Assembly: GCA_910585435.1 (NCBI GenBank)
Contig: CAJUEJ010000015.1
Location: 24,734-88,733 of the forward strand
Length of the DNA stretch: 64,000 nucleotides
Source: an uncultured Hungatella sp.
GTDB lineage: Bacteria > Bacillota > Clostridia > Lachnospirales > Lachnospiraceae
Direction: 5' to 3'
The notes under the pieces are model-generated. The model searched no databases. It saw nothing but the letters and a program-made list of their open reading frames with translations, and was not told the origin of the DNA. Every line of letters begins with the position of its first letter. The first letter of the stretch is position 1. Position numbers and translations under genes: made by a program. Of the stretch, positions 42,985-52,013 are shown one piece after another.

Positions 42985-44742
42985 ATGAAGAAAAAAAGTT
43001 TAGCAGCAGTGATTTCAACGGTTTTGGCAATGTCTCTTGTGACAGGGTGCGGGGGAACCAATTCCATGGCTCCCACGAAGGCAAGCGCCAGTGAGCAGGG
43101 AGGCAGCGCAGGAGGAAATGAAAGCCCGAAAGAAAGCGGCGGTGCAGGGGAGAGTAAAACTTCGGATGCAGGCAATGTGACACCGGCCGGTGAGTTCCCT
43201 ATTGTGAAGGAGCCTATTACCCTGAAGGTGGCGGCTATTGACGAGACCTATGTGGGGGCCCTGGGAGACGTGGATTTCTGCAAATAGTATGAGGAGAAGA
43301 CAGGAATCCATATTGAGTGGAATGAGATTCCAAGAGACGGATACAAAGAAAAGCTGAATCTGATGCTAAGTACAGGCAACCTTCCGGATGTGATTCTGGG
43401 AATGAAGCTGTCATCCAACGATGTGTCCTCTTACGGGGAAGACGGAACCTTCCTTATGCTGGATGATTACATTGAGACCTACGGCGTGGAGACGAAAAAG
43501 GTGATGGAGGAAATGCCGGGAATGAGAGACATGATCACATCCCCAGACGGGCATATCTATTCCCTTCCCACCATCAACGACTGCCTTCATAACCAATATA
43601 GGACCAGAGCGTGGATCAATACCCAGTGGCTGGACGCAGTGGGCATGGATATGCCGAAAACCACAGAAGAGTTTGAGGCAGTGCTTCAGGCTTTTAAGGA
43701 TAAGGATCCCAACGGAAACGGTGTTGCCGATGAGATTCCCATGCTTGGCAACAATCTGCCGAAAAACAATATTGTGACCTACCTTATGAACGCGTTTATT
43801 TATATGCACGGCTCGGACATTCAGGATCCTTCTACCTTATACCTGTATATGGAAGACGGGAAAATCCAGTTTGCCCCTGACAAGGACGCATACAGGGAAG
43901 GCCTGGCCTGGATCAACAGCCTGATTGACAAGGGGCTTTTGGACAGCACCTCCTTTACCCTGGACGATACCCAGTTCAAGCAGATTCAGCAGGATGAAAG
44001 CGCTGTGAAGGTAGGCGTGGTGAGAGCGGATCTGATATGCAGCTATCTGGGAGAGTACAACGGAACCGATGATCACAGAGTGGAGCAGTACAGGGTTCTG
44101 GAGCCACTTGTAGGACCAGACGGATTTCAGTATCAGCCTTCTTACACCTACGCCAGCATCGGAACAGGAAATTTTGTCATCACCAGTTCTTGCCAGAATC
44201 CGGAAGCAGCATTCCGCTGGGCGGACGGATGGTATTCTGAGGAGGCAAGCCTGTTGGCATGGTATGGAGAGGAAGGAAAAGGCTGGGTTCAGCCGCCTGA
44301 AGGGTCTGTGGGCCTTAACGGGGAAGCGGCTATGTACCAGAGACTTCCTGTAGAGGGAGCGGAGCAGACCATACGGATCACCAACAAATTCGGAAACAAC
44401 ACGGCGAAATTAAGGGAGAGCGAAGTGTACTTAGAGGACGATCCGGCGCAGAAATTTTCCACAGAGCCTATCCTTTACTTTGCCACCAGGGACAGTCTGA
44501 TGCCTTATGCCGATTCTTCCAAAGTGGTTCCTCCTCTCAATTTAACCAGGGAAGAAGCCTCCGAGATTTCCAACATACGGACCATGATCGATGACTACGT
44601 GGAGGAGAATCAGGCCCTGTTCTGCCTGGGCAGCAGAGACATTGACACCGAGTGGGATGCCTATGTAAAAGAGTTCTCAGCTCTGGGACTGGATCGGATG
44701 CTGGAAGTGTACCAGGCAGCATACGAGAGGCAGTATAAGTAA
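42985..44742 (+). pseudogene. Extracellular solute-binding lipoprotein interrupted by an in-frame amber codon
   Basis: One reading frame of 586 codons interrupted by TAG at 43285-43287 (codon 101). Before it: a signal peptide and lipobox (MSLVTGCGG), a Ser/Gly linker, then PITLKVAAIDETYVG. After it, in the same frame without a break, comes the rest of an LplA-type binding protein (YEEKTGIHIEWNEIPRDGYK, LNLMLSTGNLPDVILG, DPNGNGVADEIPMLG). Joined, the length of 585 matches the family. Without readthrough only a 100-residue lipoprotein stub is made. A restart at the ATG at 43363 would lack a signal peptide. It could be a point mutation, an error, or a suppressed stop. Confidence 0.85.
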
Positions 44743-44799
44743 ACCTGTATGGGGCATACCTGAATGTAAGCCGCCTGTTGGGCGACAGACTTTTAGACG

Positions 44800-44832
44800 C
44801 TGGGGCATGGCAAAAAGCCGTGCCTCAGCTTT
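44800..44832 (+). terminator. Hairpin between binding-protein and regulator genes
   Basis: GCTGGGGCATGGC / GCCGTGCCTCAGC around AAAAA, followed by TTTAAGGCGTTTTG. It could be a weak terminator or a processing/stability stem limiting transcription into the regulator. Confidence 0.5.
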
Positions 44833-44871
44833 AAGGCGTTTTGAAAAAGAGAACAAAAAGGAGGAGAAACA

Positions 44872-47138
44872 ATGGGCATAGACTATAGAAAAGGGGTGGT
44901 GCTCCAGATGTGGCGGTCATTCATCATCTTTATTCTTATACCTGTGGCAGTCCTGAACATTGCCATTTTCTATATGCTCCATGATATGGAAAACACCGCG
45001 AAGGACATGGCGAAGACACAGATTGGCCATGCCCGGTTTTTGTTGGATCAGAATATCAATGACAGCCTGGCATCCATAGAGAGGATCGGCAGCAATTTTA
45101 ATATTCAGAGGATGGCCAGCCTGGAAAGGCCTCTGGATTCTGAAGATTATGCAAAGCTATGGGAGATCCAGAAATTTTGTCAGAACATGGTGACAGCCAA
45201 TGATGCCTATTCTGTCAATATTCTGTGCAACGGCAGCAATATCTTCATGACAGAGGGCACCTTATGTATGGATCTGGAGGAGTTTTACGGCAAATCCTAC
45301 CGATTTGGGGAGACAGGCCTGGAGGAGTTAAAGGAGGTGGGGCAGAAAGGAAACCGGATCACATATTACCCCTATTCGGAATTTGTCAAAGGGACTGAGG
45401 CCAGGAAAGGGTTCTTTTATACCAGAGTTATGACGCCTTTTGCTGGCACAGACACAGGGGCTACGGCCATTGTCTTTCTCAATGAAGAGAATCTTCTGGG
45501 AATTCTGGGAAAGTACGAGAAGTGGGACAATCTGACGTATATTATGGATGCACAGGGAAAGATTCTGTACCGTCTGGGCAACCAGGATATGGAACCGATC
45601 CCATTGTCCCTTGATATGGGGCAGGATGCCATACAGGTTCTTCCGGATACGTACTTTGGAAAGGACTGTTTTGCCGTGGCGGCGGAGGTAACCACCGGGC
45701 TTAAAATCGTGTCAGTTATTCCAAAGGACAAATTGTACATGGAGATGGGGCGGCTTAGAATCTTTATCTGGATTCTGAATGCAACCACCATTATCATGTG
45801 TCTTTCCCTTTCTCTGAGCCTTGCCAGGAAGAGAAGCCGGATCCTGTCTGGGGCCCTGGAGCTTATGAATCACAAGGAGGATCGGGGGAAAAATGTGTTC
45901 TCAGCTCTCTATGACTCTGTCAGCACCATGGTAGATGCCAATGTTTCCTTAAAAAGCGCGTTGGGAGTCCAGAAAGAGCTGCTTCAGTCTGTTTTCTGGA
46001 GCCGGATGCTCACACTTAATACCATGTCGGATGAAGAGATAGACCGTCTGGCCCAAAGCGCTGGTATAGAACCCCTTAAAGAAGGGGGATACTGCCTTCT
46101 GCTTATGGGATTCGGCAACGGGTACGGGATGGATGGGGAGGCTTTGCAGCAGCAGGTGGAACGGAGAAAGCAGGCCCTGGAAATCATAAACAGAGGAAGT
46201 TTCTCAGGCAGCTATGCAGGAATGAGCGGCGCAGACCAGCTGGTTATCCTGGTATGCCTTGACGAAGAGGAATGCCCGGATTACCAGAACCTGGCAGCAG
46301 GCAAGGTACATGGCCTTTCGCAGCTTCTGGAGGAGGACAGTCATCTGATCTGTGTGGGAAGCATGGTATTTACAAGGCTGAGGGATATATACAGTGCCTA
46401 TGTGATGTGCGGCAACCGTTTGAACCTGTGGGGGGTTATGGAGATGTCAGAGGCGTAAGCTGGTGCAGCCAGGAGGAACTGGGGACGGAGAGTACATTCT
46501 ATTATACGGATGAGTTGAAGAATCAGATTGTCCTGTGGATCAAATCAGGCCAGCAGGAATTGGTAAAAGAAGGGTTCCATCGGATTCTGGAAGAAAATTA
46601 CATAAAAAGACGGGTAAGCCACGGGATGGAGCAACTTCTGATCGCCAAGCTAAAATTGACGCTGCTTGGAGCGTATGACAGCAGAATGACCATTGACCTG
46701 CAGGAGACGTTTAAGCATATAGACGAGATTCAGACAGACGCGTGGCTGTTTTCCTATGTTCTCAGAGTGGCTATGGATATGTGCGGCCATTATCTGTCTG
46801 GAATCAAGAGACATGAAGACGGGCTGTCGAAGACCATCACCACATATGTGGAGGAACATTTCACAGAATACGGCTTTGGGCTGGCGGCCATAGCAGAGCA
46901 CTGCAAACTGAGCGAGACTTATTTTTCCCAGATCTTTAAAGAGCTGATGGGAGAAAATTTTTCTGTCTATGTGGAGAAGAAACGGATAGATTACGCGTAC
47001 CGTCTGATTGTGGAGACGGATATGACCATTGATCTGGTGGCGGAAAAGACCGGCTACAGCAACACCAACGCGTTCCGGAAGGCATACAAGCGATTTTACG
47101 GCATGAGCCCCAGCCAAAGCCGCAAAAATAAGGCGTAA
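44872..47138 (+). pseudogene. Membrane-bound AraC-type regulator, frameshifted at a G6 tract
   Basis: Residues 1-~525 read in one frame from 44872: a membrane helix (FIIFILIPVAVLNIAIFYML), an external Cache-like sensor to ~285, a second helix (IFIWILNATTIIMCLSLSLSL) and a cytoplasmic region. The frame stops at 46458. The remainder continues one frame over, from GYGDVRGVSWCSQEELGTES through the AraC double HTH (LAAIAEHCKLSETYFSQIFKE, VAEKTGYSNTNAFRKAYKRFYGMSPSQ), stopping at 47138. Adding one G to GGGGGG at 46430-46435 restores a 755-residue protein, the usual length. As read, the product lacks its DNA-binding domain. Confidence 0.85.
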
Positions 47139-47231
47139 CCATAATGAAAGAGCGGTTATCTTGAAAACAGCGAGTTGAAAAAGGGCGGCTTCTGTCCCTA
47201 TAATAAAGTTATTAAATCGAGGAGGCAGGAT

Positions 47232-49235
47232 ATGAGAGAGGCTGTTAATTGGCAGGAATTTACGGCAAGGCACAATATGACATGGTCCAAGAAATCAAGT
47301 TCCTGGGACAGCGGAGCATGGCTTGGCAACGGATGCATGGGAGCCATGGTCTACAGTGCGGAGGACAAGACCAAGCGGAACACGCTGCGGTGGCTTACAG
47401 GAAGAACCGACGTGGAGGCAAGGACGCCGGATCGGCCGGGGGTCTATACCAGGGTGCCCCTGGGAGAGCTTGACCTGGAGATGGAGGGCTGGATTTTTGA
47501 CGGAACCTCCATGGAGCTTGACCTGTACCAGGCAGAGCTTAAGGCGGACCTAGTGACGACAAAGGGAAAGGTAAAAGTGCGGGGCCTGGTTCACAGCCTG
47601 GAGCAGGTGATGGTTGTGGAGGCGGAGCCGGATGACAACGAGAGTGTGAAGCTTATATGGAGAGGGTATCCGGAAGTCTCTCCCATCATGAAGAATGAAG
47701 ACGGAATCAATTATAATCAGTACATTCCAGATATTCGTCTTGAGGAACAGGACCGGGGCCAGGTGCATGTGCAGATACAGCGGTTTTTTGAGCCGGGAAA
47801 AGAAACGACAAAAGACGGCTGCGTAATGGCCAGCATCGCGAAAGTGCAGGGGAAGAAGACCGTATACTATCTGACAGTTGCCAAAGGATGCGACGAGAAG
47901 GCGGTTTGTGAGGCTGTGGAGACCGTAAACCGGGGAGCCGGGGCAGATTTGAATGAATGGACAGAGCGCCACAGGCAGTGGTGGAGGGATTATTATAAGA
48001 AGAGCTTTGTCTCTTTCACCGACACAAGGCTTGAAGGGTTCTACCTGATTCAGATGTATAAACTGGCCTGTGCTGCCCGGAAAGGCCAGGCGGTCATGGA
48101 CAATCAGGGGCCGTGGATGGCGGCGACTCCCTGGCCCAGAGCCTGGTACAATATGAATGTGCAGACAGCCTATTCCCCTGTGTACACGTCCAACCATCTG
48201 GAGATCGGAGAGTCCCTGTGCGACAGCCTGGATCAAAACATAGAGAACTTAATCCATAATGTGGAAGAAGAATACCAAAAGGACTCGGCAGGGCTGGGGC
48301 GCAGCGCCGGCTGCAATATGGCATCGCCGGTGGAAGACTGTACGTATGATCTGTCTCTGCTGCGGTGGGGCCTTAAAACCCTTATGGAGATCTGCGATAC
48401 CTTCTCCATGGAGGATCCGGACAGAGATTTGTGGGAGCAGACTTTAGACCGCCTTACAGAGTATCATCAGGATGAGACTGGGTTTATGATCGGCAAGGAT
48501 GTGCCGCTGGACTTCGGCCACCGCCATTTCAGCCATCTTCTTCCGGTCTTCCCCCTTCATCTCATCAGCGGTGATGAGGAGAAAGAGAAGGAACTGATTG
48601 TTCACTGCCTGCGCCACTGGTTTCACAGGGAAGGGGATCTGCGAGGCTTTACTTTCTCAGGGGCTGCGTCCATTGCGGCCACAGTGGGAAGGGGAGACGA
48701 GGCCCTGGCCTATGTAAAATCAGCCCTTCACCTTTTTAAGCCCAACACCATGTACACAGAGGCCGGGCCGGTTATTGAATCGCCTCTTGGGGTGGCGGAG
48801 AGCATCCAGGATATACTGCTGCAAAGCTGGGGCAGCTTAATCCGGGTATTCCCTGCAGTGCCTGGAGAATGGAGAGATGTGACCTTCCACAACCTGCGGG
48901 CAGAGGGCGGGTTTTTGATCAGCGCTGTGAGAAGAGAGGGGAAGACCAGCTGGATACGGGTAGAAAGCCTGGCGGGAGAACCCTGCTGCCTGAAGACGGA
49001 TCTTGGCCCTGAGGTACATGGCGCGGTCAGTGAGGGGAGAGAGGTATCTGTCGATGAAAAAGAAGGTATTCTGAGGCTGGATCTGAAGGAGGGAGAAGAG
49101 ATTTTCCTCTTTGCAGGTGAGGAGAAACCGGACTTTGTGATTGAGCCGGTGAAGGCCCAGAGGCATCTGAGGAACTTTTTCGGAGAACACAAGCCTTGGA
49201 GGTTATACGGCATTCCGTTTTCATGGGAGGCATGA
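47232..49235 (+). CDS. GH95-type glycoside hydrolase, probably with an internal deletion
   Basis: A 667-residue cytoplasmic (no signal peptide) member of the GH95-like hydrolases. N-terminal domain WDSGAWLGNGCMGAMVYS; catalytic (alpha/alpha)6 barrel with PWPRAWYNMNVQTAYSPVYTSN and DFGHRHFSHLLPVFPLHLI. At nt ~48326-48340 the protein runs GCNMASPVEDCTYDL. From memory of the family, about 70-75 residues normally lie between these parts (metal- and substrate-side helices ending in a ...SPEY loop). The start at 47232 follows GAGGAGGCAGGAT. Its fucosidase activity is therefore doubtful as encoded. Confidence 0.75.
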   Translation: MREAVNWQEFTARHNMTWSKKSSSWDSGAWLGNGCMGAMVYSAEDKTKRNTLRWLTGRTDVEARTPDRPGVYTRVPLGELDLEMEGWIFDGTSMELDLYQAELKADLVTTKGKVKVRGLVHSLEQVMVVEAEPDDNESVKLIWRGYPEVSPIMKNEDGINYNQYIPDIRLEEQDRGQVHVQIQRFFEPGKETTKDGCVMASIAKVQGKKTVYYLTVAKGCDEKAVCEAVETVNRGAGADLNEWTERHRQWWRDYYKKSFVSFTDTRLEGFYLIQMYKLACAARKGQAVMDNQGPWMAATPWPRAWYNMNVQTAYSPVYTSNHLEIGESLCDSLDQNIENLIHNVEEEYQKDSAGLGRSAGCNMASPVEDCTYDLSLLRWGLKTLMEICDTFSMEDPDRDLWEQTLDRLTEYHQDETGFMIGKDVPLDFGHRHFSHLLPVFPLHLISGDEEKEKELIVHCLRHWFHREGDLRGFTFSGAASIAATVGRGDEALAYVKSALHLFKPNTMYTEAGPVIESPLGVAESIQDILLQSWGSLIRVFPAVPGEWRDVTFHNLRAEGGFLISAVRREGKTSWIRVESLAGEPCCLKTDLGPEVHGAVSEGREVSVDEKEGILRLDLKEGEEIFLFAGEEKPDFVIEPVKAQRHLRNFFGEHKPWRLYGIPFSWEA

Positions 49236-49239
49236 GGAC

Positions 49240-51504
49240 ATGAAAAAGACGACACAGAAAAATCTGTGGTTCAGACGGCCGGCAGAGGGCTGGATCGAAG
49301 GGCTTCCCATAGGGAACGGGCGTATGGGGGCTATGGTGGAGGGCGGCATTAACCGGGATCATATGTATCTGAACGAGGAATCCGTGTGGGCCGGGTATCC
49401 GGGGGAGAGCACCCGCACCGACGGAGCCCAGGCTATGAAGAAGATCCGGGAATGTCTGTTTGCCGGCGATTACGAACCGGTAGAAGAACTGGTAATGACA
49501 GGGATTATGCCAAAAAAGCGATGGTTTGGTTCCTATCAGGTTCTTGGAGAGCTGGAGATCCGCTCTCTTAAGACTCTGGAATACATAGAATACGAGAGAA
49601 ACCTGGATCTGGATACAGGAACCGTGGAGGTGCGGTATACAGGGACAGGAGAACAGGGGACAGAGGCACAGTGGGAGAAGGAGTACTTCGCTTCTTCCCC
49701 CAGGCAGGTCATAGGGATCCACTATACCTGCAGCGGCCAGGAGACGTTGGATCTGGAGATTGGCCTTTCCAGGGAGGAAGGAGCAAAGGTCACCAGCCCA
49801 AAGGAAGGCTGTCTTCTCCTATCCGGCCAGTGTAAAGACGGGATTGTCCGGTTTGCCGGCATGGTGAAGGCAGTTTTTCATGGCGGGACCATGAAGGTGT
49901 TTCAGGTAAGGCAGAAGGCACCGCCGGTGCTTAGGATTCATGGGGCCAGATCCGTGGAGCTGTACGTTTCCGCCCGGACGGATTATAACTGCGCCTCCTA
50001 CGAAGCACAGTGTGAAAAGGATGTGGAAGCGGCCGCCGCCCTGGGGTATGAGGCGGTAAAGCAGGAGCATATCCGGGAGTACAGCGGGTATTACAGCCGG
50101 TTTGATATAGGGTTTGAGGAACAGGAGAGCCAGGATCAGGAGAACGTAAAAAACCTGACCACGTATCAGCGCCTGAAACGGCTTAGAAACGGAGGAAAGG
50201 ACGAAAATTTTTATGCCCTGATGGTAAATTATCACCGGTACATCCTTCTTTCTTCCTCCAGGCCCGGGTGCCTGCCTTCCAATCTTCAGGGGTTGTGGAA
50301 TCATCAGATCTTTGCCCCCTGGGAAAGCGATTACCATGCCAACATCAATCTGGAGATGAATTACTGGCCGGTGGAGGGCTATCATCTTGGCGAATGCCAT
50401 CAGCCTCTGTTTGACTGGCTGCAGAAAGTAAAGGAGTCAGGGGAGAAGACGGCCAGGGATTATTATGGGGCCAGAGGGTGGGTTCTGCACCATGCAAGCA
50501 ACCTGTTTGCCCATACGGCTCCCTGCGCGGTGCCTGCCGGCCTGTGGCCCATGGGAGGGGCGTGGCTGGCCCGCCATCTGTATGAGCATTATCTGTATAC
50601 GGGAGACCGGGATTTTTTGCGGGAACAGGCGTATCCCCTGATGAAAGGGGCTGCTGTGTTCATCCTGGATTTCCTTACCCCGGCGCCTGAAGGTGTGGAC
50701 GGAGCCGGATATCTGGTTACCAACCCTTCCCATTCTCCTGAAAACCGTTTTTATACGAAAAGCGGAAAGACGACCACATTTACCTATGGAGCCACCATGG
50801 ATTTTGAGATCATCCGGGACTTATTCTTAAGCTGCCTGGATACTATCGCCTGTCTTGGACAGGAGGATGAGGGATTTGAGAAGGAATTTGCAGGCCGCCT
50901 TGCCGCAGCCCTTAAAAGGCTTCCCCCTGTCTGTATCAGCCCCAGAACCGAAGGGATTCAGGAGTGGATCGGGGATTATAAGGAGGCGGATCCAGGGCAC
51001 CGCCATATCTCCCACCTCTATGGGCTGTATCCGGCCAGGTTGATTACAAGGGAGAAGACGCCTAACCTTGCCCAGGCAGCCCAAGAGACCCTGGAGCGCA
51101 AATTGTCCAATAATTATGACGGACAGGGGTGGAGTTATGGATGGATCGGCTGTCTGTGGGCCAGGCTGGGAGAGGGGGAGAGAGCCTATGAAGCCCTCTC
51201 AAAGATTGTAAAAAACCATGCACAGCACAACCTGTTTCTGGAGGCCCACGGCAATCCCCAGGTGGGGGATGCACAGGGAATCCCTGCGGCAGTCTTAGAG
51301 ATGCTGGTGCAGTTTGACGGAGAAAAAAATATACTGCTTCCCGCCCTGCCCAGGCAGTGGCAGACCGGGTGGGTAAGAGGGCTCAGGCTCATAGGCGGCC
51401 TGGTGATTGACATGGATTGGGAAAAAGGGAAGATAAAAAGCCTGACCCTCCACCGGGAAAAGGAATACAGAAAATATCCGCTTATAAAACCGGGAGAGGG
51501 TTGA
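49240..51504 (+). CDS. GH95 family alpha-L-fucosidase-like hydrolase
   Basis: A 754-residue full-length GH95 protein without a signal peptide, so it would act on imported fucosyl-oligosaccharides. Motifs: GLPIGNGRMGAMVEGG at the N-terminus, NINLEMNYWPVEGYHLGE (the NxN pair that positions water) and ISPRTEGIQEWIGDYKEADPGHRHISHLYGLYP (the catalytic Glu). The usual late QIDGNFG motif that carries the activating Asp is replaced by PQVGDAQG. The start is four bases after the previous stop, with GGAGGCATGAGGAC upstream, so it is coupled to the first GH95 gene. Confidence 0.85.
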   Translation: MKKTTQKNLWFRRPAEGWIEGLPIGNGRMGAMVEGGINRDHMYLNEESVWAGYPGESTRTDGAQAMKKIRECLFAGDYEPVEELVMTGIMPKKRWFGSYQVLGELEIRSLKTLEYIEYERNLDLDTGTVEVRYTGTGEQGTEAQWEKEYFASSPRQVIGIHYTCSGQETLDLEIGLSREEGAKVTSPKEGCLLLSGQCKDGIVRFAGMVKAVFHGGTMKVFQVRQKAPPVLRIHGARSVELYVSARTDYNCASYEAQCEKDVEAAAALGYEAVKQEHIREYSGYYSRFDIGFEEQESQDQENVKNLTTYQRLKRLRNGGKDENFYALMVNYHRYILLSSSRPGCLPSNLQGLWNHQIFAPWESDYHANINLEMNYWPVEGYHLGECHQPLFDWLQKVKESGEKTARDYYGARGWVLHHASNLFAHTAPCAVPAGLWPMGGAWLARHLYEHYLYTGDRDFLREQAYPLMKGAAVFILDFLTPAPEGVDGAGYLVTNPSHSPENRFYTKSGKTTTFTYGATMDFEIIRDLFLSCLDTIACLGQEDEGFEKEFAGRLAAALKRLPPVCISPRTEGIQEWIGDYKEADPGHRHISHLYGLYPARLITREKTPNLAQAAQETLERKLSNNYDGQGWSYGWIGCLWARLGEGERAYEALSKIVKNHAQHNLFLEAHGNPQVGDAQGIPAAVLEMLVQFDGEKNILLPALPRQWQTGWVRGLRLIGGLVIDMDWEKGKIKSLTLHREKEYRKYPLIKPGEG

Positions 51505-51536
51505 AAAATATATGGACAAAAATGAGGTGAAGAAGC

Positions 51537-51973
51537 ATGTTAAAGCATATACCCCGGATTTTGCCGCCAGAATTGTTAAAGATTCTCTGTGAGATGGGGC
51601 ATGGTGATACTATTGTGCTGGCAGACGGGAATTTTCCGGCCCAGTCCATGGGAAAACAGGGAAAGGTGGTCCGCATGGACGGGCACAGTGTTTCCCAGGT
51701 ATTGGAAGCCGTGTTGGAGTTGTTTCCGCTGGATCAGTATGTGGCCCATCCAGTCATTTTTATGGATCGGGTATCAGGAGATCAGGCGGATGTATCTGCA
51801 TGGAAGGAATATGAGAAAATCATCCGGCGGTATGACCGGGAAGAGAGAGCCTGATTGAAAAGAAAGAACGGTTTGCCTTTTATGAGGAGGCCCGGAGAGC
51901 GTATGCGGTGGTGGCAACCGGGGAAAACCGCCAGTATGCCAATGTAATCCTTAAGAAGGGATGTATCATATAA
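51537..51973 (+). pseudogene. fucU: L-fucose mutarotase, frameshifted at an (AG)4 tract
   Basis: The first 105 residues (MLKHIPRILPPELLKILCEM, ADGNFPAQSMG, MDGHSVSQVLEAVLELFPLD) are a FucU/RbsD-fold mutarotase interconverting alpha- and beta-fucose. The frame stops at 51854. The conserved C-terminus (ERFAFYEEARRAYAVVATGE, ANVILKKGCII) is present in another frame, ending at 51973. Removing one AG from AGAGAGAG at 51842-51849 restores a 144-residue protein, the normal length. The missing C-terminus holds active-site Tyr/His-region residues of the family, so the product as read is probably inactive. Confidence 0.88.
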
Positions 51974-52013
51974 TTGGTAAAATAGCCAGGAACATAAAAT
52001 GGAGGAAAATCAA

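Noticed and set aside
43285..43287. TAG as a pyrrolysine codon
   Set aside because: TAG is used as a normal stop elsewhere (for example hisZ), the host protein is a sugar-binding lipoprotein, and no pyl genes are seen.
43363..44742. Independent intact binding-protein gene starting at 43363
   Set aside because: It would lack a signal peptide and the first strand of the binding fold; the upstream 100 codons are in the same frame and complete it.
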